Assembly (NCBI GenBank): GCA_020637445.1
Contig: JACJVZ010000001.1
Coordinates: 1,798,001-1,862,000, forward strand
Length of the DNA stretch: 64,000 bases
Direction of reading: 5' to 3'
Origin: Calditrichota bacterium
GTDB taxonomy: Bacteria; Electryoneota; RPQS01
The position numbers and the translations under genes were made by a program. This document shows, piece by piece, positions 25,422 to 34,269 of the stretch. The notes under the pieces were generated by a model. That model had not been told where the DNA came from. It searched no databases and saw only the letters and a program-made list of their open reading frames with translations. How positions within the stretch are numbered: position 1 is the stretch's first letter; each line of letters begins with the position of its first letter.

Positions 25422-26792
25422 ATGATTGAAGATTCGGGGCAAGAATCGCTCCAGCAGAACTTTAAGTCCGGCGGAAAACCCTCCCGCCAAGTCGGCGATG
25501 TGACTGCTTTGTCCAGTGACGGACGCGCAATTGTCAAGAGCCGGGGCAAAACCTATTTCGCTGAGCGGGTTGTTCCGGGCGACCGGGTGGCCTTTGCTCC
25601 GGATGAAACCACGTCACCTGCTCGCGCAGCCAATGCCAAAGTCTTGAAGCGGTCGGAGCTCAGGTGTGACCATCCTTGCCGGCACGCCGCAGAATGCCCG
25701 GCTTCGCAGTGGGGAATTGTAAAATACGAGACACAACTTGCCGAAAAGACAGAATTGGTCCGGCGCGTACTAAGGGGTATCGTTGCTCCTGAAAGCGTAA
25801 GCGAGATGTGGGCCAGTCCTGAGCCTTGGGGCTACCGGAACAGGCTGACGCTCACGGTTTACCCCAAAGAGCGGGGAGCTGTCTTGGGCTACGCCGTGGG
25901 CGCGCGGGGAGCGGGATTCGCGGAAATTCGGACGTGTTTGTTGGCGACCAGGTCTATCAGTCAGGCCGTTGGGCATGTCGGGTGGATCCTCCGGGATGCC
26001 CGCCAGCTCTCCGCCTCCGCCCTCCCTACTCGGCTTGTGTTCTTTGAGACGGCTTTTGGACCGGGTGCGATGGCTCTGTTTAGCGACTTAGCAAAAGAGA
26101 CGGATGTTCAAGAATTCTTAGAGCTTGCGCAGAAATTCGAACTACCGGGTGGAATCTTGGGGGCAACGGCCTCAAAGGCCGGAATCGTGGGAGAGCGAGG
26201 CACGTTTTGGAGAGAAGAGGAGAGCCGGGCCATGATAACCACTTGGCTCGGGAATAGGCTGGAAATTCACCCGGCAGGCTTTGCCCAGATCAATGAGGGG
26301 GCTTTTGATAGGGTCTTGGGGTTCTTGCAGCAGCAAAGCGCCGGATTTGAAGCATCCGCCGTATGGGATTTGTATGGCGGTTATGGTGCTTTGGGGTTTG
26401 CCGCAGCACGAGCCGGAACTCGTTTGACCGTCATAGAGCAAAGCGGCTTCTCGCGCAAAACCTTTGATCAGCTCGCAGGATTTCACCCGCAAGTCAAATC
26501 AAAGTTTACGAAGAGTGAAGTCTTGGCCGCATTGCCCAACATTGCCTCGAAAATGACGGACAAAGACCTCGTTATCCTCGACCCACCCTACAGCGGTTGC
26601 CATCCTGACGTCCTGAAAGCATTGAGCGGCGCGGCAATCCGAAAGTTGGTGTATTTGTCCTGCAATCCTGCCCGCTTGGCGCGTGACTTAAAGATATTGG
26701 CTCCGGCAGGATTTCAATCAACTCTGATTCAACCCGTGGACTTCTTTCCGCAAACTCCTGAAATTGAGGTACTTGTTTTCGCAGAAAGATGA
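25422..26792 (+). CDS. TrmA/RlmD-family RNA (uracil-5-)-methyltransferase
   Basis: A 456-aa SAM-dependent RNA methyltransferase. It has an N-terminal TRAM-like beta barrel (about 20-80), then Cys residues suited to an iron-sulfur cluster (CDHPCRHAAEC, with a further Cys in EIRTC). The Rossmann domain has WDLYGGYGALG as SAM motif I, DPPYSG, and nucleophile Cys414 in SCNPARLARDL, the TrmA-family signature. This family makes 5-methyluridine in rRNA or tRNA. The iron-sulfur cysteines favour the RlmD/RumA type acting on 23S rRNA, but the exact site is not provable here. It is divergent from the SpsF-like gene with 68 nt between them. Confidence 0.92.
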   Translation: MIEDSGQESLQQNFKSGGKPSRQVGDVTALSSDGRAIVKSRGKTYFAERVVPGDRVAFAPDETTSPARAANAKVLKRSELRCDHPCRHAAECPASQWGIVKYETQLAEKTELVRRVLRGIVAPESVSEMWASPEPWGYRNRLTLTVYPKERGAVLGYAVGARGAGFAEIRTCLLATRSISQAVGHVGWILRDARQLSASALPTRLVFFETAFGPGAMALFSDLAKETDVQEFLELAQKFELPGGILGATASKAGIVGERGTFWREEESRAMITTWLGNRLEIHPAGFAQINEGAFDRVLGFLQQQSAGFEASAVWDLYGGYGALGFAAARAGTRLTVIEQSGFSRKTFDQLAGFHPQVKSKFTKSEVLAALPNIASKMTDKDLVILDPPYSGCHPDVLKALSGAAIRKLVYLSCNPARLARDLKILAPAGFQSTLIQPVDFFPQTPEIEVLVFAER

Positions 26793-26800
26793 AAAGGGTG

Positions 26801-26829
26801 TTGAAACTGTTTGCCAAAACTCCTATTAT
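26801..26829 (+). promoter_or_regulatory. sigma70-like promoter for the 26865-31037 unit
   Basis: TTGAAA (26801-26806) and TATTAT (26824-26829) are spaced by 17 nt. The leader before ATG 26865 would be about 30 nt and includes GGAG. Confidence 0.6.
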
Positions 26830-26864
26830 ATAGCATCGCACCAACAAAAATATGGAGTTGTTTG

Positions 26865-27404
26865 ATGAAGATGCATTCATTTTGGTTAGGCTTGATGCTG
26901 GTTGTGGTTAGCAGTTCGGTTTTCGCAGGTCCGAATATTGGCCTAAAAGGCATCGGCGGTCGACTTGGCTATGTCGATCCGGAAGGCGGAGACGGAACGT
27001 TCACGTTGGGTGCAGTGGCGGACATGGGAACATGGACGGAAAATCTGCCGTGGGAAATCGCTTTGACCTATTGGGGAACAGGCGAAAATGTTGGCCTGTA
27101 CGAATGGAATTATACGAACATTGCCATCCGCAACACGGTGGACTATATGTTTGAAGTCGGCAAAAACATGTATGTCTATCCCGGTGCGGGACTGGGAATC
27201 AACATCTACAGTTTCGATTGGAAAGGTCCGAACGGAACCAAGTATGACGATTCAGAGACGGATTTGACCTTGATGGTCTTGGGCGGATTCCAGTTTCCGA
27301 TCTCCGACAAATGGCACGGACAAACTGAGTTGCAATTCGATATCGGCGATCCGGACCAAACAACCGTACAGTTTGACTTCATTTACGAACTCGGCAAGAA
27401 GTAA
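26865..27404 (+). CDS. outer-membrane beta-barrel protein (porin-like)
   Basis: A 179-aa exported protein. ATG 26865 has GGAG 8-9 nt upstream and opens a signal peptide ending in SSVFA. The mature part is alternating, aromatic-rich beta strands (MYVYPGAGLGINIYSF, LTLMVLGGFQFP, TTVQFDFIYELGKK), as in small eight-stranded outer-membrane barrels. No enzyme motif is seen. It is first in a unit with the acyl-CoA synthetase (24-nt gap). The barrel call is from pattern only. Confidence 0.82.
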   Translation: MKMHSFWLGLMLVVVSSSVFAGPNIGLKGIGGRLGYVDPEGGDGTFTLGAVADMGTWTENLPWEIALTYWGTGENVGLYEWNYTNIAIRNTVDYMFEVGKNMYVYPGAGLGINIYSFDWKGPNGTKYDDSETDLTLMVLGGFQFPISDKWHGQTELQFDIGDPDQTTVQFDFIYELGKK

Positions 27405-27428
27405 TTCTTAAAGCATGCAGGAGCGAGA

Positions 27429-29117
27429 TTGCGCACCTTAGCAGAAAAGATCGCACATGCACGGACATTGGGGGAGGGAGCAAAGGCTCTCTCCCCTCTT
27501 CCGTTTCATAACATAGGTCAGTTGTTGTCCGCGCAGCTTGCTGTGCGGGCCGGGCAGCCGTATTTGATTTTCTATGCGGATTCAGGCGAACGCAGTGAAT
27601 GGACCTATAAAGAGTTTATCGGCAAAGTCTACCAAACAGTGCGCATGCTGCAGGACCTTGGCATTCGGCGCGGCGACCGGATTTCCACCGTGTCTCACAA
27701 TCATGCGGAAACGGTCGTACAGTATTTCGCCGCGTGGGTGCTGGGTGCGGTAGCCGTTCCGATAAACTTGGGCGAAAGCGACGACCGTGTAGAATACATC
27801 CTTTCGAACTCTGAGGCGAAGCTCGCCTTCGTTCGCGACCCGTACGTCAAACGAATTGCGCCGCTGCTCGAATCGCTTCCGAATTTCAAGACGATTGTAC
27901 AAACCGGAAAGGACGACGGCAAGTACCCGCACTACTCGACCGAGCTTGCGAAGTACTCACCGGAATCGCCGGACGTCGAAGAGATTACCCTCGAAGACGA
28001 AGTGTTGATTGTCTACACATCCGGCACAACCGGAAATCCCAAAGGTGTCGTACTGGTTCAGCAAAATTTGTTGACGGACGCGCAGGGCATCTCGGAGTGG
28101 CACAAGCTGACAGCCGAACAAAAGATGATGTGCGTGCTGCCGATTCACCATGTTAACGGGACGGTCGTGACGCTGATGACTCCGATGTACTTCGGGGGAA
28201 CGGTCGTGCTCAACCAGAAATTTTCCAGTTCGCACTTTTTCGACCGGCTCGAACAAGAGGACATAGACGTCGTAAGCGTCGTGCCGACGCTTTTGCAATT
28301 CCTGCTGCATGAAAAGTCGCTGGAAGGAGTGCAACCGCGGCTGCCGAAGTTCCGTCATATAATCTGCGGGGCGGGCCCGCTGACCGTGGAGCTTGCGTCC
28401 GCGTTTGAAGAGCGTTTCGGCCTGCGGATCATGCACGGCTACGGATTGTCGGAGACCACGTGCTATTCTTGCTTTTTGCCCGTTGATCTGACGGATGCCG
28501 AGCACAAATCGTGGATGCGCGATTACGGATTTCCGTCCATCGGCGTGCCGATACCGCAGAACGAAATGGAGATCCACGACGAGCAGGGCAAGTCTCTCGC
28601 GCCCGACGCCAAAGGCGAAATCGTGATTCGCGGCGTCAACGTGATGAAGCACTATTTCGCCAATCCGGAAGTCAATGAGAAGACGTTTGAATTCGGTTGG
28701 TTTCGCTCGGGCGACGAAGGCTTTTACAAACTTGACAAACTGGGCCGCAAGTTCTTTTTCATCACGGGGCGGCTCAAAGAACTGATTATTCGCGGCGGCG
28801 TAAATATCTCCCCGTTTGAAATCGACGAAGTGCTGGCGCGAATTCCGGGAATCGACAAAGCGATGGCCGTGGGATTTGAGAATGACTGGTACGGCGAAGA
28901 GGTCGGAGCCTACGTATGTCTGAAGCCCGGCGCCGAACTTTCGGAGCAAGAGATCCTCGAGTTCTGCGGGCGCGAACTACAGCCTTCCAAATGTCCCAAA
29001 GTCGTCGTTTTCGGACACGATTTCCCGGTAACCTCGACGGGGAAATACCAGCGCAACAAGTGCAAGCACTTGTTCGCCGAATTCAAGTCAGTGCAACTAC
29101 CACGCAAATCATCATAG
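27429..29117 (+). CDS. AMP-forming acyl-CoA synthetase / ligase
   Basis: A 562-aa ANL-superfamily enzyme starting at TTG 27429 with AGGAG 6 nt upstream; no ATG alternative keeps the N-terminal region. The P-loop-like motif is VYTSGTTGNPKGVVL (about residue 195-209), followed by HGYGLSETT (A5 region), GWFRSGDEG (A7) and GRLKELIIRGGVNISP (A8). The C-terminal Lys motif TSTGKYQRNK is present. It activates a carboxylic acid, probably a fatty acid, to the acyl-adenylate and then acyl-CoA. The chain length is not deducible. It lies between an outer-membrane barrel and an S9 peptidase, and an uptake role with the barrel (as for FadL-FadD) is an attractive but unproven idea. Confidence 0.92.
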   Translation: MRTLAEKIAHARTLGEGAKALSPLPFHNIGQLLSAQLAVRAGQPYLIFYADSGERSEWTYKEFIGKVYQTVRMLQDLGIRRGDRISTVSHNHAETVVQYFAAWVLGAVAVPINLGESDDRVEYILSNSEAKLAFVRDPYVKRIAPLLESLPNFKTIVQTGKDDGKYPHYSTELAKYSPESPDVEEITLEDEVLIVYTSGTTGNPKGVVLVQQNLLTDAQGISEWHKLTAEQKMMCVLPIHHVNGTVVTLMTPMYFGGTVVLNQKFSSSHFFDRLEQEDIDVVSVVPTLLQFLLHEKSLEGVQPRLPKFRHIICGAGPLTVELASAFEERFGLRIMHGYGLSETTCYSCFLPVDLTDAEHKSWMRDYGFPSIGVPIPQNEMEIHDEQGKSLAPDAKGEIVIRGVNVMKHYFANPEVNEKTFEFGWFRSGDEGFYKLDKLGRKFFFITGRLKELIIRGGVNISPFEIDEVLARIPGIDKAMAVGFENDWYGEEVGAYVCLKPGAELSEQEILEFCGRELQPSKCPKVVVFGHDFPVTSTGKYQRNKCKHLFAEFKSVQLPRKSS

Positions 29118-29129
29118 AAGGACCCCCAC

Positions 29130-31037
29130 ATGTTTCGGCGTATTGCAGTTTTGCTCATATTTGGCTGTTTGACGGCCTTTGCGAATCCACCCGCGACGCT
29201 GCTTTCCGAAGAGCAGTACATTCCGGATATCGCGACGTTTCTGCAGATCAGCAACTGGAGTCCCGCGGGCAACAGTTGGGACGGCAAAGACGTTTATGTG
29301 ATCTCGTCGGCGTCGGGCGCGGCACAAGTCTACCGCATTACCGAATCTGGCTGGCCGTATCAATTGACGACCTTTCCGGACGGAGTCGAAGGATTTGACT
29401 TGGCGCACGCAGGTCACGTCGCAGTCGTTTCGGCTTCAGTAGGCGGCGATGAAAATTCTCAGCTCTATTTAATGGATTCGCAAACGGGCCGCATCAAGAA
29501 GCTCACGGACAATCCCAAGGTACAGTACGGATCGGTCGTGTGGGCGAAGGACGATTCGAAAATATACTATACGTCCAACGAAGAGAACGGCACGGATTTC
29601 TTCGTCTATGAAATGAACATTACGACCGGTGCGACCAGCAAAGTGTTTGACGGCGTAAAGGGTTCGAACTATATCGCCGAACTTTCGCACGACGGCACGA
29701 TTATGATTATCGGGACGTACACGTCGAACGTCAACAACGATCTCCACCAGCTCGATTTGAAGACGGGCAAGTGGAAGACTATGACCAAAGACAAGGGCGA
29801 CGTGATCTACGGTTCGGTGACGCTGATGCCCGACAACAAAACCGTTTGGCTGGTGTGCAATGACAACAAGGACGGCATGATGCGCGTCGCCAACATGACG
29901 CTCGGATCGCCGAAGGTCAACTACGTCAACGATGGATGGCTGGACACAAGGTGGGAATGCGAAGGACTGGGATTCTCGCGCGACTACAAATACATGGCAG
30001 CGAGCCAAAACGAAGACGGCTGGGGCCGCACGTTTGTGCGCGAAGTCGAAACGGGCAAGCCTGTCAAGCTGCCGAAGATGGACGGTTTCCTGCGTGTCTC
30101 TGGTTTCACGTCATCAGGCGAAATGATCTTGTCGTTTTCAAGTCCGACCAAAGCACCGGATGTCTACCGTTGGAATCCGCAGACCGAGAAACTCACGCAG
30201 CTTACGCAATCGATGTACGCGGGAATCGATCCGAGTCTGTTCCGCGATCCGGCATTGGTGCATCTTCCGAGCTTCGACGGACTGGAGATTTCGGGATTTT
30301 TGTACTTGCCAGCGTCTTATCAGGAAGGTCAGCCGATTCCGTTTATCGTGGAAGCACACGGCGGACCAGAGAGCCAGTTCCGTCCGGGTTTTATTCGCAA
30401 CTATCAGTACATGATGCTGAACGGCTACGGAGTGTTCGCGTTGAATCCGCGCGGATCGTCGGGATACGGCAGCGAGTTTCTCGCGCTTGACAATTACAAA
30501 CTGCGCAAGAACTCGCTCAAGGACTATAAGGCGGCGACCGATTGGCTGATCGCGCAAGGTTATACGGCTCCCGGGATGATCGGAATTCGCGGCGGCAGCT
30601 ACGGCGGCTATGTCACGATGGGGATGATCACGGAGTATCCCGATCTCTACAGCGCGGCGGTGGACGTCGTGGGCATCGTGAATTTCAAATCCTTCCTCGA
30701 AAAGACGGCCGATTACCGCCGGGCACTGCGCGAATCGGAATACGGTCCGCTCTCCGATCCCGAGTTCCTCGAAGAAATCTCGCCGATCAACAAAGCCGAC
30801 AAGATCAAGACGCCGCTGCTCGTGGTTCACGGAGAAAATGATCCGCGAGTGCCTGTGAACGAAGCCCGTCAGATTATTGCCGAGCTGACCAGGATCGGCA
30901 CGCCTGTCGATTCGCTGATCTTCCCGGATGAAGGTCACGGCGCGAGCAAGCGCGTGAACATCATCGCCGAATATTCAAAGCAAGTGGAGTTCTTTAACGA
31001 GCACCTTAAAGGTGAAAAGGCGACGAAGGAAGAGTAG
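29130..31037 (+). CDS. exported S9 family prolyl-oligopeptidase-type peptidase
   Basis: A 635-aa protein with signal peptide (MFRRIAVLLIFGCLTAFA). The N-terminal part (about 30-370) is a TolB/WD-like beta-propeller (repeated LYLMDSQTGRIKKLT, VYRWNPQTEKLTQLT). The C-terminal alpha/beta-hydrolase domain holds Ser490 in GGSYGGY, Asp571 in GENDPRVP and His603 in DEGHG. This is the acylaminoacyl/dipeptidyl-peptidase branch of S9, degrading short peptides in the periplasm. It follows the acyl-CoA synthetase by 12 nt and ends at a shared terminator. Confidence 0.94.
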   Translation: MFRRIAVLLIFGCLTAFANPPATLLSEEQYIPDIATFLQISNWSPAGNSWDGKDVYVISSASGAAQVYRITESGWPYQLTTFPDGVEGFDLAHAGHVAVVSASVGGDENSQLYLMDSQTGRIKKLTDNPKVQYGSVVWAKDDSKIYYTSNEENGTDFFVYEMNITTGATSKVFDGVKGSNYIAELSHDGTIMIIGTYTSNVNNDLHQLDLKTGKWKTMTKDKGDVIYGSVTLMPDNKTVWLVCNDNKDGMMRVANMTLGSPKVNYVNDGWLDTRWECEGLGFSRDYKYMAASQNEDGWGRTFVREVETGKPVKLPKMDGFLRVSGFTSSGEMILSFSSPTKAPDVYRWNPQTEKLTQLTQSMYAGIDPSLFRDPALVHLPSFDGLEISGFLYLPASYQEGQPIPFIVEAHGGPESQFRPGFIRNYQYMMLNGYGVFALNPRGSSGYGSEFLALDNYKLRKNSLKDYKAATDWLIAQGYTAPGMIGIRGGSYGGYVTMGMITEYPDLYSAAVDVVGIVNFKSFLEKTADYRRALRESEYGPLSDPEFLEEISPINKADKIKTPLLVVHGENDPRVPVNEARQIIAELTRIGTPVDSLIFPDEGHGASKRVNIIAEYSKQVEFFNEHLKGEKATKEE

Positions 31038-31058
31038 TCTTTCGGCGCGACAATAAAG

Positions 31059-31084
31059 AAGCCCGACTCATTTGAGTCGGGCTT
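31059..31084. terminator. bidirectional intrinsic terminator
   Basis: A 12-bp inverted repeat (31059-31070 with 31073-31084) followed by TTCTT lies between the convergent S9 peptidase and esterase genes. The minus gene's last codons overlap its right flank by a few bases. Confidence 0.8.
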
Positions 31085-31087
31085 TTC

Positions 31088-32209
31088 TTATTTGGGCATT
31101 TGCTCGTGCCACCAGCGAAAGATATCGGGCATTCGTCTTCGCCACGACGTTTCGTTGTGCTCGCCGACGGGATCGACATAGGAACGGGCGTCTACTCCGT
31201 TGGAGCGCAGCGTGCGGGCACATTCGTGAACGGCTTCAATCATCTGGTTCGACAACTCGCGGTTTCCGCCGAATTCACGCGCACCATAGTCTATCCAGAA
31301 CCGCACGTCGCCTGAAAAACTCACCGCGCTGCGCAGAATTCGCCCGCCTGCCACATTCATCGTAGGACTCAAACACGCCGCAAAGGAAAAACTGTCGGCA
31401 CGCGTCAAACCCGCATAGAGCGAAATCAAACCACCGAGCGACGACCCGGCGACAGCCGTAAATTCCCGCTCTGGTTTCGTGCGAAACTGCCGGTCGATCA
31501 GGGGTTTGACGGTTTGCAGAATAAAGCGCACGTAGCGTTCGCCGTGACCACGGGATTTTCGAAAGTCGTCTTCCCACGGCGAGTATTCATGCAATCGCGC
31601 AAGCCCCATGTTGTTGATACCGACGACGATGTGGCGCAGCGACTCACGCTCGGCGAGTTCCGTGGAGATTTCATCGACCTCCCATTCCTTGTCGTAGGCG
31701 GTGACGTGGTCGAAGAGATTTTGCCCGTCATGCATGTAGATCACGGGCAGCCGCTCGTCCTTTTGGGCGTCGTGATTCGGCGGCAGCCACACCAACACGT
31801 CGCGCATATTGCCAAGCTGGGGCGAGAAGACGTCTTTGATAACGCGCAGATCGCCGACCACCGTGTGCTTGGGCCGCCAACGGACTGTGCCGGGATGCAT
31901 ATCGCACCAACCGCCGACTTCAATCGTGAGATCACCATTGTGCGAATCGGTCGTCCAACTGCGGTTGCCAACTTGATCTCCACTTTTCGAACATTCGACG
32001 GTATCCCATGAACCGCGCGTAATTTTGAATTCCGCACGGTCGAGATCGGCAGGAAAAGCGAAGCGCACGACCCCGCCGTCCTGCACGGTCGTGCGCGCCA
32101 TGGGATGCGACGGACTCCAACCGTTGAAGTCTCCGGCAATATAAACCGAAGAACCAACTGGCGTGTCAAAAGGAACTTTGATAGTCAAAACTCGAGACGG
32201 ATCCGGCAC
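31088..32209 (-). CDS. esterase (alpha/beta-hydrolase, COG2819-like) with N-terminal E-set/CBM domain
   Basis: A 373-aa protein with no signal peptide. Residues 1-100 look like a glycogen- or starch-binding E-set domain (VYIAGDFNGWSP, FKITRGSWDTVE). The rest is an esterase-D/enterochelin-esterase-like hydrolase: LPVIYMHDGQNLF, nucleophile Ser257 in GSSLGG and a C-terminal His in GEHNET. Such enzymes cut ester or amide bonds of small molecules, including siderophores. It is the last of five genes and starts 2 nt after the ATP-grasp stop, so it likely acts on that pathway's product. The substrate is unknown. Confidence 0.9.
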   Translation of the reverse strand: MPDPSRVLTIKVPFDTPVGSSVYIAGDFNGWSPSHPMARTTVQDGGVVRFAFPADLDRAEFKITRGSWDTVECSKSGDQVGNRSWTTDSHNGDLTIEVGGWCDMHPGTVRWRPKHTVVGDLRVIKDVFSPQLGNMRDVLVWLPPNHDAQKDERLPVIYMHDGQNLFDHVTAYDKEWEVDEISTELAERESLRHIVVGINNMGLARLHEYSPWEDDFRKSRGHGERYVRFILQTVKPLIDRQFRTKPEREFTAVAGSSLGGLISLYAGLTRADSFSFAACLSPTMNVAGGRILRSAVSFSGDVRFWIDYGAREFGGNRELSNQMIEAVHECARTLRSNGVDARSYVDPVGEHNETSWRRRMPDIFRWWHEQMPK

Positions 32210-32211
32210 AG

Positions 32212-33492
32212 CTAACCTCGCGAAAGTCTATCCTGTTCCATTTTCGCCCAATGGCCCACGAGTCCGCGGTAGTGCGAGACGAATTGGTCGTGTTCGTGCT
32301 GCGGGAACGATCTGCGGCAGCGCTCGATTAAGATGTCGTCCCACTCTTTGCTCGTAAAGAACTCGAGTGCGAGTTCGTCGAGCTGCGGCAAGTGCGACGC
32401 GCAAAAAACGTCGAAACGTTCGTTTTCGAAATATCGCAGAGCCAGATCGTGATAGAGTTCGAGCTTTTCGTCGAATGGAATGTCACGGTCGGCGATCTTG
32501 AAGTACTCACGGCTCTGCAAATCGACACGCGTTTTGCGTTCCGTCACGGCGCAGAACAGCGACCAGCGCACAAGCGACTTAATCGCCCACGGGAAGTAGT
32601 AATGAAGCGAAATCAAGGACGTGTCGGGCACCGCGTTGGCGAAGTCGATGGGGTAAATTCTGTCGCCGCGCAGCAGAGATTCACAGGAATTATATTCCCA
32701 ACCGAAGAACGCATTGATGATCCGCGTGAGTTTGGTCAGGAAATCACCTTGATGATCCGTCAGGAAATTGTGTTCGATGCGATAGCGGTTGTGCAAAGGT
32801 TGGTCGGGATCGTAGCGCATCGGCAAGACTTGCGGACCGCAGCCCAGACAGCGGCAAAAAACTTCGTAGTCGCGAATGCCCTTTTGAATATGCATCGTCT
32901 GCTGACCGGATTCGTCGTAGGCCTTGGTGAGATCGTCGCGGTCTTTGATGTGTGACACACCGCGCCAACCGCCGCCGTCGTACGGCTTCATGAACACGGG
33001 ATAGCCGCCGACTTTGTCGACGACGTCTTCGAGATTGAAGAGTTTGTGGTATGTTTCGGTCGTAACTCGCGCGCGTTCGTCTTCGGGATCCCATTTTTTC
33101 TGCGGAATCAACCACGTTTCAGGAATATCAAAACCGAGTCGAATCATCACGCAGTACGCGGAGTGCTTTTCCATCGACTGAAACGTGAACGGGTTGTTGA
33201 CCGCGTGCGCGTCATTGACCAAAATTGATTTCTTAAGCCATTCGCGCACGGTCATGTGCCAATAGCCGAGCCGGTCAATCACGACGTGCCGGATGACGGG
33301 TTCGCGCAAATCAAACGGTTCAATGGACAACCGTTCGACCTCAAAGTCAAATCGGCGGCCCTGATAATTCAGATGCGAGCCAAGTTTCTTGACCAATGCT
33401 TCGAAGGAAAGCGGCCAAGCATATTCGTTGCCGAGCAGCAAACCGATACGACGCAGGGTGTGAGGCAAATCCTCAGGGTGGTGCATGGACAT
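32212..33492 (-). CDS. ATP-grasp ligase (RimK/glutathione-synthetase-like)
   Basis: A 426-aa protein; the start at 33492 (MSMHHPED) avoids overlap with the upstream gene. The ATP-grasp core lies at about 125-330. Nucleotide-binding VFMKPYDGGGWRGVS is followed by a metal-binding acidic site in RIYPIDFANAVPD. About 90 helical residues follow that are not part of the usual fold. ATP-grasp enzymes form amide bonds through an acyl-phosphate. Its partner two genes upstream is a GCS2-type amidoligase, so two different carboxylate-amine ligases are co-encoded with hydrolases and a transporter. The reaction is unknown; an atypical peptide or amino-acid conjugate is inferred. Confidence 0.87.
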   Translation of the reverse strand: MSMHHPEDLPHTLRRIGLLLGNEYAWPLSFEALVKKLGSHLNYQGRRFDFEVERLSIEPFDLREPVIRHVVIDRLGYWHMTVREWLKKSILVNDAHAVNNPFTFQSMEKHSAYCVMIRLGFDIPETWLIPQKKWDPEDERARVTTETYHKLFNLEDVVDKVGGYPVFMKPYDGGGWRGVSHIKDRDDLTKAYDESGQQTMHIQKGIRDYEVFCRCLGCGPQVLPMRYDPDQPLHNRYRIEHNFLTDHQGDFLTKLTRIINAFFGWEYNSCESLLRGDRIYPIDFANAVPDTSLISLHYYFPWAIKSLVRWSLFCAVTERKTRVDLQSREYFKIADRDIPFDEKLELYHDLALRYFENERFDVFCASHLPQLDELALEFFTSKEWDDILIERCRRSFPQHEHDQFVSHYRGLVGHWAKMEQDRLSRG

Positions 33493-33497
33493 AGAGA

Positions 33498-34235
33498 TTA
33501 ATCGATTTGGGGAATGTAAACGGAAATCATGCGGCGCCAGCTTGGCCAATCGTGCGGTGTATCGTGTCCCCAAAGATCGAGATGGTGACCGATACCTTTG
33601 TCGTTCATAATTCCGGAAATACGTTTGGTTTGATCGATACAGTTGCCTTCCCAAGCTCCTTGACCGACGACCAGCGCAATATTGATACGGCGAATCGCCT
33701 CAAGCGTGTCGTGGTCATCCAAGTTGGGCAGATAATCCATCGGATTTTGGAAATAGAAGCTGTCGTCGTAATATCCTTCCAGACGTTCGCGGATGTCATA
33801 GTTGCCGGAAAGGCACAGCACGTGGCTGAAGTTCCAAGGATATTTTAGAGCGAAGTTGAGAGTATGATAGGCTCCGAAACTTGATCCCGTCGCGGCAATG
33901 CGAATATCTTTCGAACCGCAGTGGTGATGGATGAACGGAAAGACCTCGTGTGTGATGTACTGCTCGTAGTATTGGTGGGCGCGGACACGCACGTCCGGAG
34001 CGAGACCTTTGTTAAACCAGCTTTCGGAATCGATGCCGTCGACACAGAAGACTTTGACTTTGCCGCCTTCGATGTGGCCGCGGATTGTTTCGATCATGTG
34101 GTTGCATTCGTAGTCGAAGAACCGTCCTTGAGCCGACGGAAAAACGAGCATTGGACGGCCGTAATGACCAAAGACCAGCATCTCCATGTCGCGATTGAGA
34201 GCCGGGCTGTACCATTTGTGATGTTCGCGCTGCAT
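33498..34235 (-). CDS. alpha/beta-hydrolase fold esterase (COG4947-like)
   Basis: A 245-aa single-domain hydrolase without a signal peptide. It has a strand-loop MLVFPSAQGRFFDYE, nucleophile elbow Ser119 in ATGSSFGAYH, and a C-terminal His region (GHDTPHDWPSW) typical of the COG4947 esterase group. It is smaller than, and not an obvious copy of, the esterase at 31088, so the operon has two unrelated hydrolases. Junctions are tight: 34 nt after the MFS gene and 5 nt before the ATP-grasp gene. It may release, trim or transfer an acyl group on the ligase product. Confidence 0.88.
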   Translation of the reverse strand: MQREHHKWYSPALNRDMEMLVFGHYGRPMLVFPSAQGRFFDYECNHMIETIRGHIEGGKVKVFCVDGIDSESWFNKGLAPDVRVRAHQYYEQYITHEVFPFIHHHCGSKDIRIAATGSSFGAYHTLNFALKYPWNFSHVLCLSGNYDIRERLEGYYDDSFYFQNPMDYLPNLDDHDTLEAIRRINIALVVGQGAWEGNCIDQTKRISGIMNDKGIGHHLDLWGHDTPHDWPSWRRMISVYIPQID

Positions 34236-34269
34236 GTGAAAATTTTCGTTTGCGGATTAGTATTTCAAA

